Shown piece after piece: positions 34,260 to 43,091 of a stretch of DNA of 64,000 nucleotides (its first letter is position 1; every line of letters begins with the position of its first letter). Both the position numbers and the translations under genes were made by a program. A model generated the notes under the pieces. The model saw only the letters and a list, made by a program, of their open reading frames with translations, did not search any database and was not told where the DNA came from. The stretch lies in NCBI GenBank assembly GCA_022823145.1, contig JAJDXS010000018.1:58608-122607 (forward strand), in the 5' to 3' direction. This DNA comes from Gemmatimonadota bacterium. GTDB lineage: Bacteria > Gemmatimonadota > Gemmatimonadetes > Longimicrobiales > Gaopeijiaceae.

Positions 34260-35348
34260 ATGCGATTCAGGACAGTGACGGGTGCGGCGGTTCTTCTGGC
34301 GCACGCACTCCTCGCGGTGCCCTGCTGGTGGGCCGGGGCCACCGCCCAGGAGACTCCGGAGTCCCCACTGTCACGCCTCCTGGAAGCGGAACTCGGCAGG
34401 TTCCCCGGGATCGCCGGGCTCTACGTGAAACACCTGACGACAGGCGAGGAGGCGAGCGTCCGCGGAGAAGAGAGATTCGAGAGCGCCAGCACCATCAAGG
34501 TCGCCATCATGGCTCACATCTACCGGATGGCCGATGCCGGCGAGATCGACCTGACCGAGCGCATCGAGCTTCAGCGGTCGGATCTGGTGGGCGGATCCGG
34601 GATCTTCCGGTACAAGGGCGTCGGACTCAATCCGAGTATTCGCGACCTGATCACCGAGATGATCATCACCAGCGACAACACTGCCACAGATATGCTGCTC
34701 CGGAGAATCGGCGGCCTGGACCCGGTAAACGAGTTCCTCGAAGGGCAAGGGCTCGATGCCCTTCAAATGCGCCACACGGTCTACAGCTACTTTCGCGGCC
34801 TCTACGAGCGCATCGATCCCGGGTTCGCCTCGCTGTCGCGTGAGGATGTCTATGCGCTCTGCTGTGCCAACACGCTCCTCGGCAACGTGCCATCGCTTGC
34901 CGAGCGACGGGACAGCCTGAACCGCGAGGCCGCACAAAGCGCGCCGGCCGCCGGCGGGCAGGCAACCTCGTCCCTGCTGCACCCCGAAGAGAACTGGTTC
35001 GGCGTAGCCACGCCCCAGGCGATGGGGCAACTCCTCGAACGCATCGAGACCTGCACCATTGCCTCCGAAGCCAGCTGTGAGGAGATGCGCCGGATACTCC
35101 GCAACACCCAGGCGAGCGGTACGCCGATCGCCGGCGCGCTGGCCATCCACCTGTCTGTACCGGTCGGGCACAAGACCGGTGGGACCACCGGTGTCACCAA
35201 CGACGTCGGCATCATCTACGCCCGCTCGGGGCCCATCGTCATGGCCTTCTACAACAAGGAGATCGCGGGCCCGACGGCGGTGGCCGAGATCCGCATGGCC
35301 GAGGTGGCCAGGATGGTGGTGGAGTACTTCGACGGGCCGCCGGGGTGA
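34260..35348 (+). CDS. Serine hydrolase with class A beta-lactamase fold (beta-lactamase2 family)
   Basis: The 362-residue protein has a signal peptide ending GATAQ and starts behind AAGGAGG. All three class A-type motifs are present: S77-T-I-K80, S138-D-N140 and K305-T-G. It matches the beta-lactamase2 family (PF13354), which includes true class A beta-lactamases and other exported serine hydrolases. I could not identify an omega-loop ExxLN motif with the deacylating Glu, and the 130-residue stretch between SDN and KTG is longer than in class A enzymes. Antibiotic hydrolysis therefore should not be assumed. Context with the amidohydrolase suggests peptide or amide turnover. It is the last gene before the BrnT/BrnA remnant. 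Confidence 0.82.
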   Translation: MRFRTVTGAAVLLAHALLAVPCWWAGATAQETPESPLSRLLEAELGRFPGIAGLYVKHLTTGEEASVRGEERFESASTIKVAIMAHIYRMADAGEIDLTERIELQRSDLVGGSGIFRYKGVGLNPSIRDLITEMIITSDNTATDMLLRRIGGLDPVNEFLEGQGLDALQMRHTVYSYFRGLYERIDPGFASLSREDVYALCCANTLLGNVPSLAERRDSLNREAAQSAPAAGGQATSSLLHPEENWFGVATPQAMGQLLERIETCTIASEASCEEMRRILRNTQASGTPIAGALAIHLSVPVGHKTGGTTGVTNDVGIIYARSGPIVMAFYNKEIAGPTAVAEIRMAEVARMVVEYFDGPPG

Positions 35349-35445
35349 CGTCGCTGCTCTGACAGGCTTGCTCTTCGAGGCACCGAAGACTCAGCCCTTG
35401 CATCCGGCCACCGGGACAGGAGCTGGCCGAGCCTGGATTCTGGAG

Positions 35446-35480
35446 CTACATTAGTAGTGTCAAATGTAGTTACACCTACA
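35446..35480. promoter_or_regulatory. Three alternating half-sites CTACAT/ATGTAG/CTACA upstream of brnTA
   Basis: CTACATT (35446-35452) and AATGTAG (35463-35469) form a 7-base inverted repeat. TGTAG (35465-35469) and CTACA (35476-35480) form a second one sharing the middle half-site. BrnA antitoxins autoregulate their operon by binding inverted repeats near the promoter, so this is a plausible BrnA operator. Position upstream of the truncated brnT supports this, but binding is inferred. Confidence 0.5.
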
Positions 35481-35500
35481 TGAGGTCACGTGAAACGTGA

Positions 35501-35623
35501 GAAAATGGCCGACTGGTGGTGATTGCCCACACGCCGCGTGGCGAGAACACTCGGGTCATCTCGATGAGAAAGGCGAACAGCCGTGAGCGAAAGGCGTATG
35601 AAAAGCGACTTGAGGCGGATTGA
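35501..35623 (+). pseudogene. brnT: Truncated BrnT toxin remnant (C-terminal part only)
   Basis: A frame open after a stop at 35498 encodes ENGRLVVIAHTPRGENTRV, then ISMRKANSRERKAYEKR and a stop. This fits the C-terminal strands and helix of the BrnT ribonuclease toxin, including the typical RVISMRKANSRERKAYE segment. Roughly the first half to two-thirds of a normal BrnT (about 90 residues) is missing, and I found no homologous stretch upstream in any frame. No start codon or ribosome binding site precedes it. It overlaps the brnA start by 41 bases, the standard toxin-antitoxin overlap. The toxin is therefore almost certainly dead. Confidence 0.65.
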
Positions 35624-35867
35624 CCGCATGAAGGATGAGGATATCGACTATTCGGATATCCCCGAACTCGACGCCGCATTCTTCGCTACGGCACGCGTGG
35701 TGGTCCCCCCTGGGAAGAAGCAGGTAACGGTGCGTCTGGACAAAGATGTTCTGGCGTGGCTGAAAGCCCAGGGCAGAGGATACCAGACGCGGATCAACGC
35801 CATTCTGCGCGCGTACTACGAGGCGCAAGTGAGCCGAAGCACTCGCTCCCGCCGAGGGCAGGGTTGA
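35583..35867 (+). CDS. brnA: BrnA-type antitoxin (orphan)
   Basis: The 94-residue protein contains the BrnA_antitoxin core (PF14384): KKQVTVRLDKDVLAWLKAQG followed by YQTRINAILRAYYEA, a ribbon-helix-helix DNA-binding fold. The N-terminal part (DIDYSDIPELDAAFF) is the acidic toxin-neutralising segment. Start is GTG at 35583 or ATG at 35598. The gene overlaps the end of the BrnT remnant in the usual order. With the toxin truncated, BrnA may persist as an orphan repressor of its own promoter or of related sites. The stop lies 22 bases from the convergent CocE gene. Confidence 0.8.
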   Translation: MSERRMKSDLRRIDRMKDEDIDYSDIPELDAAFFATARVVVPPGKKQVTVRLDKDVLAWLKAQGRGYQTRINAILRAYYEAQVSRSTRSRRGQG

Positions 35868-35888
35868 TCCGGGGGTTCAGACCTCCCC

Positions 35889-37778
35889 CTACCTCCTCAC
35901 CGGCAGCGTAATCCGCGTCGGGTACCGCTCCGACCGGTACACGCGCTGCGTCGCCATCTGCAAGTCGTCCTCGGTCGCCACATAGATGTTCGGCACCCAG
36001 GACTGCGGATTCCGGTCGATCACCGGGAACCAGGTGCTCTGAACCTGCACCATGATCCTGTGGCCCGCCTTGAAGGTGTGGCTCCGGTCGCGCAGCGCGA
36101 TCGTGTACTCCACGACTTCGTTGGCCGGGATCGGCTCCGGGTCCCGGTACGAGTTCCGGTACCGTCCCCGGAAGACCTCGCCCGCCACCATGTACTGGTA
36201 GCCGCGCAGGTTCGCATTGGGCTCGTAGTCGTCGGGGTACACGTCGATCAGCTTCACGATCCAGTCCGACGCGGTCCCCGAGGTCGATGCGAACAGGTGC
36301 GCCACCGGGTCGCCGGTCATGGTCAGGTCCTCCTCCAGCGGCTCCGATTCCCAGAAGAGCACATCGGGCCGTCCGTGCGCGATCCGCTGATCCTCGGCCT
36401 GCCACGTCGGCCATCCGTCCCACTGGATCGGCCGCGACCGGTAGGGCACGGGATTCCACGGGTCCGAGACGTATTCGTCGTAGTCGCGCCCCGAAGCCCC
36501 GTCTGCAGCCGGCGGATCGAAAGACGCCTGCCGACCCGCGTGCAGGTAGATGTCCAGCGGCTCCCCCGGCGGCGGCCACGAATCGAATGTCTCCCACACA
36601 TTCGCCCCCGTCCGGAACGCCATCACCTCCGGCAGATCGAGCGCCGGCCCGTCCTTCAGCCAGCGGGCGAACCACTTCGCCTCGATCTCCTGCTTGTAGT
36701 GGCGCCCCGTGTCCGACCCGAAGTCGAATTCCAGCATGCTGTCGCCCGTGTGGAACGTCCATCCGCCGTGCGTCCATGGGCCGATTACCAGGTTGTTCCA
36801 GTCGTTTGCGTCCTTCCGCTCCAGCTTCTTGTAGACCTCGAGCGGTCCATAGAAATCCTCGCTGTCGTACCACCCGAGCACGTGGAGCAGGGGGATCAGC
36901 GGCTCGTCGACGAAGGGCAGCACCCCGCACATCTCCGTCTCCCAGTACTCATCCATGTTCGGGTGCTCGGCGAACGCGTTCCACGTCGGTGCCTCCCCGT
37001 GGAAGTACCGCGCGTTGATGTTCGACAGCGCCCCCAGGTCCAGGAACCACTCGTAGAGGTCGTGCTGGTCAACCACCCGACCGGCACCCTCCACCCGCGC
37101 GATCCAGTTGAACGCGTACTCCAGCCGGAAGGCCCCGTTGTGATGCCAGTCATCCCCGATGAACATGTCCGCGCATGTAGCCTGCGGTGACGCGGCCTTC
37201 AGCGCCGGGTGCGGATCGTGCGACGCGCGGATCGAGGTGAATCCGCCGTACGAGATCCCGAGCATGCCTGCGCGCCCGTTCGATTCCGGCACGTTGTTAA
37301 CGAGCCACTCGACCGTGTCCCAGGCGTCGGTGGTCTCGTCGATCCCGTCCGCGTCGTCGGGGTCCTTCGGCGGTCGCAGCGACAGGAATTCCCCCTCCGA
37401 GTCGAAGCGCCCGCGGAGATCCTGGAACACCATGATGTAGCGGTCCTCGATCAGATCCGGGTGGTCGTAGAGGCGCGTGCTGTACCCCCGCGAATCCCGC
37501 ACCAGCCCGTACGGCGTTCGCTCGATGATGAACGGAAGTGGCTCGTCCACGTCTCTCGGCACATAGATCTCCGTGTGCAGGCGAGCTCCGTCCCTCATGG
37601 GGATCATGGCCACGCGCTTCTCCAGCAACCCGTGGATGTCGATATCGGTGACGGGCCTGTCGGGCAGGTCGGAGCCTGGAGTCCGGTTTCCGGCTTCGGG
37701 CGCCGCGCAGGCCCCCGCACCCAGCCCGGCGACGAGGAAAATGGTCAGCGCACCGGCTCGGTGCATCAGCGGTCTCAT
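35889..37778 (-). CDS. CocE/NonD (peptidase S15-like) hydrolase 1, lipoprotein
   Basis: The 629-residue protein belongs to the CocE/NonD family (X-Pro dipeptidyl-peptidase S15 fold). The ATG follows AAGGAAGG; the signal peptide ends AGAC, probably lipidated. The N-terminal hydrolase domain has PMRDGARLHTEIYVP, FQDLRGRFDSEGEF, the nucleophile Ser176 in GISYGG and the HNGAFRL and GPWTHGGW segments. The C-terminal jelly-roll (PF08530) shows DYEPNANLRGYQYMVAGE and HRIMVQVQSTWFPVIDRNP. Members cleave acyl, ester or Xaa-Pro bonds. A closely related paralogue lies at 45115, and an 80-base copy of this gene's start region follows that paralogue. Confidence 0.88.
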   Translation of the reverse strand: MRPLMHRAGALTIFLVAGLGAGACAAPEAGNRTPGSDLPDRPVTDIDIHGLLEKRVAMIPMRDGARLHTEIYVPRDVDEPLPFIIERTPYGLVRDSRGYSTRLYDHPDLIEDRYIMVFQDLRGRFDSEGEFLSLRPPKDPDDADGIDETTDAWDTVEWLVNNVPESNGRAGMLGISYGGFTSIRASHDPHPALKAASPQATCADMFIGDDWHHNGAFRLEYAFNWIARVEGAGRVVDQHDLYEWFLDLGALSNINARYFHGEAPTWNAFAEHPNMDEYWETEMCGVLPFVDEPLIPLLHVLGWYDSEDFYGPLEVYKKLERKDANDWNNLVIGPWTHGGWTFHTGDSMLEFDFGSDTGRHYKQEIEAKWFARWLKDGPALDLPEVMAFRTGANVWETFDSWPPPGEPLDIYLHAGRQASFDPPAADGASGRDYDEYVSDPWNPVPYRSRPIQWDGWPTWQAEDQRIAHGRPDVLFWESEPLEEDLTMTGDPVAHLFASTSGTASDWIVKLIDVYPDDYEPNANLRGYQYMVAGEVFRGRYRNSYRDPEPIPANEVVEYTIALRDRSHTFKAGHRIMVQVQSTWFPVIDRNPQSWVPNIYVATEDDLQMATQRVYRSERYPTRITLPVRR

Positions 37779-38129
37779 GGCTTCCTTCCTTTCTCGGCGT
37801 CCGGCGCCCCTGGACGCAATTCCGGCTGCATTCCGTCGGCGACCCGTCTGCCTGGTACCGTGATGCTCGACCGACCAAAATGCAAAGATCCGCCAACGCG
37901 TTTGCCCCCTTCGGACATGGGCCGGAATATTGCAAACCGACAACCACCCCCAGCCTCAAAGCCGGGGTTCCATTCACCCTCCGCGTTCAGGCGCCTTCCC
38001 GTGTTCGCAAAGTCTCCCAGACCCCGGCATTGCGCGGAGCAACGATGGCGATTGATCTGATGGCACACCTGGCGCCTTCGGCAACCTGCTTGCCGGGCGT
38101 TGCCTGGTAGGCCGGTCGGCCATCGACCC
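37779..38129. other. Divergent intergenic region between CocE-1 and BCCT transporter
   Basis: The 351 bases hold the CocE-1 ribosome binding site (AAGGAAGG on the - strand) at one edge and should contain both divergent promoters. The middle (37861-37990) is lower in GC and has two TGCAAA words, but I see no convincing promoter, palindrome or gene. Confidence 0.5.
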
Positions 38130-39722
38130 ATGGGGAACGGGCGGCATCGGCGGGCCGCGGCGAAGGCCGGGCCGTGGAAGGGGCTGAATCCCGCGATGGC
38201 GCTGGCCGCCAAGGGCGTCGTCCTGGCCTTCGTCCTCGCCGCCGTTTGGGACGTTGACGCCGCCGGTGCCGTCTTCGGCCGCATCCGCTCCTGGATCGAG
38301 GGCACGCTGGACTGGTTCTACGTCCTGACCGTCTGCGCCGCCCTGTTCACCTGCCTGTTCCTGGTGTTCAGCCGGTTCGGCAGGATCCGGCTCGGTGACG
38401 ACGCTTCCCCACCCGAGTTCAGAACATCCTCCTGGATCGCCATGCTGTTCTCGGCCGGCGTCGGGATCGGACTCCTGTTCTTTTCGATCGCCGAGCCACT
38501 CTTCTATTTCGACAACGCCGGGACGGCGGGCTATCCCAACAACCCGTTCGCCGATCTCGCGGGCGCCGCATGGCCGGACGAACAGCGCGCCGTGCACGCC
38601 ATGCGCGTCACCTACTTTCATTGGGGCATACACGGATGGGGCGTGTATGCCGTCGTCGGGCTGTGCCTGGCCTATTTCGGGTATTGCAAGAAGCTGCCGC
38701 TGACGTTGCGCTCCGCCCTCCATCCGCTCATCGGCGACCGGATCTACGGCCCGACCGGGGGTCTGGTGGACCTGCTGGCGGTGTTCGGCGGGGTCTTCGG
38801 CATCGCGACCTCCCTGGGCCTCGGGGCAAGTCAGATGGCCACCGGACTCAACGTGCTGCTCGGCATCGATCCGGGCGTCGTGACGCAGATCGCGCTCATC
38901 GCAGCCATCTCGCTTGCGGCCACATTGTCGGCGGTATCCGGCGTGCGCCGGGGGATCCGCATTCTCTCCGAGTGGAACATCGTTGTGAGCGTGCTCCTGC
39001 TGGGGGTCTTCCTGTTCCTTGGCCCATTCACATGGCTCGTCGAATTCGTTGCCACCTCGGTCGGCGCGTACCTGCGGGGCCTGGTGCCCATGGGATTCTG
39101 GATCGCCGACAGCCCGGGCGAGGCCTCCTGGCAGAACGCCTGGACGATCTTCTACTGGGGATGGTGGATCTCCTGGGCGCCCTTTGTCGGCACGTTCATC
39201 GCCCGCATTTCGCGCGGGCGCACGCTACGCGAGTTCATTCTTGGGGTGCTGTTCGTTCCGACCGGACTGGGGCTGCTATGGTTCGGGGTCTTCGGCGGCA
39301 ACGCGCTCCATCTGGAACTCAACGCCGCGGGCGGTGCCGGAACGGCGGGGATCATCGAACTGGTTCGGGCCGCGAACTACGAAGCCGCGCTCTACGCGAC
39401 CATCGGCCAGATGAGCGACATCGGCTGGCTCGTCTGGGCAATGTCCGCCATGGCCACCTTTCTGCTGGCGACCTGGTTCATCACGTCTTCAGATTCCGGC
39501 ACCCTGGTCATCACCACTTTCCTGAGCATGGGCGACCCTCACCCCCCGCGCCGCTTCCGCATCGTCTGGGGGCTCGGCGTGGGAGCCGTGGCCGCGGTAC
39601 TCCTGCTTGCCGACGGGCTCCAGGCCCTGCAGACCGCAGCCGTAGCCGCTGCCCTGCCCGTGAGCGTCGTGCTGCTGTTCATGATCGCGGGGCTGCTCAA
39701 GTCCCTGGCACGGGATCCGTAG
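38130..39722 (+). CDS. BCCT family transporter (betaine/choline/carnitine type)
   Basis: The 530-residue membrane protein shows a BCCT pattern of about twelve transmembrane helices. Signatures are SAGVGIGLLFFSIAEP, the Trp-rich YFHWGIHGWGVYAVVGL, FYWGWWISWAPFVGTFIARISRGRT and ITSSDSGTLV. It would import a quaternary or zwitterionic amine such as betaine, choline or carnitine; the exact substrate and coupling ion cannot be read. I chose the ATG at 38130 because a TTG 30 bases upstream is weaker and later Met codons would remove the conserved LNP before helix 1. No clear ribosome binding site is present. The long N- and C-terminal osmosensing tails of BetP are absent, which argues against a strongly regulated osmoporter. 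Confidence 0.9.
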   Translation: MGNGRHRRAAAKAGPWKGLNPAMALAAKGVVLAFVLAAVWDVDAAGAVFGRIRSWIEGTLDWFYVLTVCAALFTCLFLVFSRFGRIRLGDDASPPEFRTSSWIAMLFSAGVGIGLLFFSIAEPLFYFDNAGTAGYPNNPFADLAGAAWPDEQRAVHAMRVTYFHWGIHGWGVYAVVGLCLAYFGYCKKLPLTLRSALHPLIGDRIYGPTGGLVDLLAVFGGVFGIATSLGLGASQMATGLNVLLGIDPGVVTQIALIAAISLAATLSAVSGVRRGIRILSEWNIVVSVLLLGVFLFLGPFTWLVEFVATSVGAYLRGLVPMGFWIADSPGEASWQNAWTIFYWGWWISWAPFVGTFIARISRGRTLREFILGVLFVPTGLGLLWFGVFGGNALHLELNAAGGAGTAGIIELVRAANYEAALYATIGQMSDIGWLVWAMSAMATFLLATWFITSSDSGTLVITTFLSMGDPHPPRRFRIVWGLGVGAVAAVLLLADGLQALQTAAVAAALPVSVVLLFMIAGLLKSLARDP

Positions 39723-40065
39723 TGGAGCCCTCCTGGTCCAGTGGTGCATGGCTGCCATCCCTTGTCGGCCAGTACTGCCCGGTGAGCCCGGCAGGTCCAA
39801 ATGTAAAATCAACATTACAAATCGTAATGTGTGCATGACATCCAAGTGCCAACCTGGAGAGTTCTTGCGCGGGGATGTGCTACCCGGTACTCCCTTCCCA
39901 CGATTCCCCTCCACGAGGACTTGCCGGCATGGCGGGTTGGCTGTAACGATCGAGCAACTCCGGGGTACGAGTACCTGTAGCTCGATTCCCGCCATACCGT
40001 TCGAGCCTTACAAGGGCGTCCAGGGAGTGGCGCCCGCTTCACCCATTCTCCACAGGAGGTCACAC
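39723..40065. other. Intergenic region upstream of SusC-C
   Basis: These 343 bases lack a gene; the SusC-C frame is open into it but begins without a start site or signal peptide. It holds an AT-rich patch (39798-39840) with an inverted repeat described separately, and the AGGAGG site just before the SusC-C ATG. No terminator for the BCCT gene is obvious. Confidence 0.5.
39812..39830. promoter_or_regulatory. Inverted repeat ACATTAC-n5-GTAATGT upstream of SusC-C
   Basis: Perfect 7-base arms flank AAATC. A further TGTAA (39802-39806) forms a second, overlapping repeat with TTACA (39815-39819). TGTA/TACA half-sites of this kind are typical of BlaI/MecI-like winged-helix repressors, but no such gene is in the window. 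The site lies about 235 bases before the SusC-C ATG. Confidence 0.45.
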
Positions 40066-43000
40066 ATGAGTCTACTTCGTAAGACAGGAGTCGCTCTGGC
40101 GCTGCTGGCCCTCGCAATGCCTGCGAGTGCTCAGGAACGCGCCTCTGTAAGCGGCACAGTGCGAGACGCCGCCACGATGGCGCCTCTCGCCGGCGCGCAG
40201 ATGCTGATCGAGGGTACGAACTTCGGAGGCCTGACGACCGCCGAAGGCCGTTTCCTCATCCTCAACATCCCTCCCGGGACGTACACGTTGCGCGCGACGT
40301 TCATCGGCTACGGCCCCGTTGCACAGGAGTTCACCGTAGCCGGCGGCGGGACAGCCGAGTTGGATTTCGAACTCGCTGCCTCGGCCCTCGCGCTCGACGA
40401 ACTCGTTGTCACGGCCACCGGCCAGCAACGCAAGCGGGAACTCGGCAACGCGGTGGGGGACATCGACGTGTCCGAGGTCCGGGACGTGGCTCCGATCAAC
40501 AACATCTCCGATCTTCTGCAGGGCCGGTCGGCAGGGGTCCAGGTATTCAACTCCGCGGGCACTTCGGGTGTGGGTTCCAGGATCCGGATTCGGGGATCGA
40601 GCTCGATTTCCCTGTCCAACGAACCGCTGGTCTACGTCGACGGGATCCGGGTCGACAACCGCATGAGCGGCCTCGGGGCCGGAGGCCAGGAAGCCTCCCG
40701 TCTGGATGACTTCAACCCCGAGGACATCGAGTCCATCGAGATCGTCAAGGGCCCGTCGGCGGCGACGCTGTACGGCACCGAAGCCGCCAATGGTGTCATC
40801 CGGATCACCACGCGTCGTGGACTTCCGGGAGCCACGCGCTGGAACATCTGGACCGAAGGCGGTGTGATCCAGGAGCCGAACACCTACCCGCTGAATTTCG
40901 CGGGGCTCGACGCGGCTGGAGGAAGGTACGCACGGGCATGCCGGTTGAACGAGGTTGCCAACGGACTGTGCAACCAGACGTCCGTCGAATCGTACCAGGT
41001 CCTGCACGACCCTGCGCTGTCGCCGATCGACGACGGCAATCGCAGACAGCTCGGCGTGTCGCTCACGGGCGGTTCGGAGCGGATCAACTACTACATCGCG
41101 GCCGAACTCGAAACAGAGGTGGGGCCGTACTCCCTGCCGCAGCCCGACCGCGAGGATCTCGAGGCGCGCGGCGTCCCGATCACCAGCGAGGTGGAGCGCC
41201 CGAACCAGCTTGAGCGCAAGAACATTCGCATCAATCTGAACAGCCAGGTGGCCGACCGCGTCACTTTGGCGCTCCAGATGTCCTACCTGGACAGCCATTT
41301 CGCCTACATGGGGAATGACAACAACTCGTTCGGCTTCCTGCCGAGTGCCTTCTTCGGGGGATCGAACCCGGACCGGGCCTGGGGATTTCAGCGCCCCGCA
41401 CAGCTCTTCGGCCGGACGTTCTACCAGGACACGAACCGCCTGACTGCCGGCAGCACGGTCACCTGGGATCCGTTCGAGTGGCTGTCGATGCGCGGCACGG
41501 GAGGCGTCGACTACTACAACCGCGGAGACATCTCCTTCTTCGCTCGCGACATCGGCGTGCCGGGCGACAGAGACCGCGGGCGAAAGGACACGGACTACCT
41601 GAACCAGTGGCAGTACACCCTGGACATGAGCGGCACGGCATCGTTCGACCTGCCCGGATCGATCACCTCAAGATCGACCGTGGGGGTGCAGTACTTCGAA
41701 AACCAATACCAGGGCACCAGCGCCTGGGGGATCGACATCGTCAACGGCGGCTCCTCGATCGGTCTCGCAGCCGAGACCTTCTCGAGCGAATTCCACACCT
41801 TCGAGAAAACCGCCGGACTCTTTATCGACCAGCAGTTCGGCCTGAATGACCGCCTGTTCGTCACCGGCGCGATCCGCGCAGACGATAACAGCGCCTTCGG
41901 CCAGGACTTCGACCTGATCTTCTACCCCAAGGCGGGCCTCTCGTGGATCGCCTCCGAAGAAGAATTCTTCCCCGAGATCGGCTTCCTGGACCAGCTTCGG
42001 TTCCGCGGCGCGTGGGGTAAGTCCGGCCTGCAGCCGGGATCCGACGACGCCATCCGGACGCTGTCGGCGACGGCGATCACGACACCGGGCGACGAGACCA
42101 GTTCGGGTGTGTCGATCGGCAACATCGGGAACAGCCTGCTCGAGCCCGAGAGGTCCAGCGAAATCGAACTCGGTTTCGACGCGGAGTTCGGAGGCGGACG
42201 CGCAGGGCTCGAGTTCACCTACTACGACAAGCGCACGGATGGGGCATTGATCACCGTGCCACTGGCCCCGTCGCTGGGTGCGAGCGCGTCGCGGTGGGTC
42301 AACATCGGCGAGGTGCAGAACCGCGGCTTCGAGGCCACGCTGACAACCGACATCGTGAACACTGACCAGTTCGGTTGGGACCTGACGTTTTCCGGTTCGA
42401 TCAACAAGAACGAGCTTCTGTCGCTGGGCGAGGGGACCGAGCCGATCGGTTCACAGACCCGTTTCGTACCCGGATTCCCGCTCGGCGGCCAGTGGGACCG
42501 CCCGCTCCAGAGCTGGAGCGACACCGACGGCAACGGCATTCTCACGCCGGACGAACTCGTGATCGGTGACACGATCGAGTACATCGGACCGGGCCAGCCG
42601 GAAAACCAGCTCACAATCAGTTCGAACTTCCAGATCTTCGAGAACATCAACGTCTACGGGCTTCTCGACTATCGGGGCAACTACATCGCCTATAACAACA
42701 CGGAACGGTTCCGGTGCCGCTTCCGGCTCTGCCAGGCGCTGATCGATCCCGGGACACCGATCGACGAACAGGCCCGGGCGGTTGCGTCCCTGCTGCATCC
42801 GAGCCAGACGGTCTGGGGGTACATGGAAAGGGGTGACTTCTGGAAGCTTCGCGAAGTCTCGGTCAGGTACACCCTGCCCGATTTGATCACGGGCCGGATC
42901 GGCGCGTCACGCGGCACGCTCACCGTGTCCGGACGCAATCTGGGAGTGTGGACGGACTACACGGGGATGGACCCCGAAATCAACTGGAACGGATCGGGTG

Positions 43001-43077
43001 ACAACTTCGGTATCTCCGAGTTCCTGACCCAGCCTCCGGTCCGCTACTACACCGCCCGCATCAACCTCACCTTCTGA
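40066..43077 (+). CDS. SusC-like TonB-dependent outer-membrane receptor C
   Basis: The intact 1003-residue receptor has signal peptide VALALLALAMPASAQ and starts behind CAGGAGG. Domains are CarboxypepD_reg-like (SVSGTVRDAATMAPLAGAQM), the segment LDELVVTATG, a plug (DLLQGRSAGVQVF, IRIRGSSSISLSNEPLVY, DIESIEIVKGPSAATLYG) and a barrel ending ARINLTF. An Asp/Gly-rich loop (SDTDGNGILTPDEL) in the barrel resembles an EF-hand calcium loop. SusD-C follows after 14 bases, so the pair is one transcript. No hydrolase gene lies in the same operon; the nearest are a BCCT transporter upstream and, after a strong hairpin, convergent genes. Confidence 0.92.
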   Translation: MSLLRKTGVALALLALAMPASAQERASVSGTVRDAATMAPLAGAQMLIEGTNFGGLTTAEGRFLILNIPPGTYTLRATFIGYGPVAQEFTVAGGGTAELDFELAASALALDELVVTATGQQRKRELGNAVGDIDVSEVRDVAPINNISDLLQGRSAGVQVFNSAGTSGVGSRIRIRGSSSISLSNEPLVYVDGIRVDNRMSGLGAGGQEASRLDDFNPEDIESIEIVKGPSAATLYGTEAANGVIRITTRRGLPGATRWNIWTEGGVIQEPNTYPLNFAGLDAAGGRYARACRLNEVANGLCNQTSVESYQVLHDPALSPIDDGNRRQLGVSLTGGSERINYYIAAELETEVGPYSLPQPDREDLEARGVPITSEVERPNQLERKNIRINLNSQVADRVTLALQMSYLDSHFAYMGNDNNSFGFLPSAFFGGSNPDRAWGFQRPAQLFGRTFYQDTNRLTAGSTVTWDPFEWLSMRGTGGVDYYNRGDISFFARDIGVPGDRDRGRKDTDYLNQWQYTLDMSGTASFDLPGSITSRSTVGVQYFENQYQGTSAWGIDIVNGGSSIGLAAETFSSEFHTFEKTAGLFIDQQFGLNDRLFVTGAIRADDNSAFGQDFDLIFYPKAGLSWIASEEEFFPEIGFLDQLRFRGAWGKSGLQPGSDDAIRTLSATAITTPGDETSSGVSIGNIGNSLLEPERSSEIELGFDAEFGGGRAGLEFTYYDKRTDGALITVPLAPSLGASASRWVNIGEVQNRGFEATLTTDIVNTDQFGWDLTFSGSINKNELLSLGEGTEPIGSQTRFVPGFPLGGQWDRPLQSWSDTDGNGILTPDELVIGDTIEYIGPGQPENQLTISSNFQIFENINVYGLLDYRGNYIAYNNTERFRCRFRLCQALIDPGTPIDEQARAVASLLHPSQTVWGYMERGDFWKLREVSVRYTLPDLITGRIGASRGTLTVSGRNLGVWTDYTGMDPEINWNGSGDNFGISEFLTQPPVRYYTARINLTF

Positions 43078-43091
43078 CAGGAGACCGACCA

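Noticed and set aside
32879..34342. - strand frame of 487 codons opposite the amidohydrolase
   Set aside because: Antisense shadow; conserved metal ligands lie on the + strand.
34260..35348. Annotation as an antibiotic-resistance class A beta-lactamase
   Set aside because: Motifs SxxK, SDN and KTG are present but the omega-loop Glu motif is not identified and the spacing is unusual; only the fold can be claimed.
37779..38129. A small gene in the CocE-1/BCCT intergenic region
   Set aside because: Only short frames without ribosome binding sites or family features.
39748..40065. N-terminal extension of SusC-C
   Set aside because: Unstructured, Cys/Pro-rich sequence without a start site; the ATG at 40066 has AGGAGG and a signal peptide.
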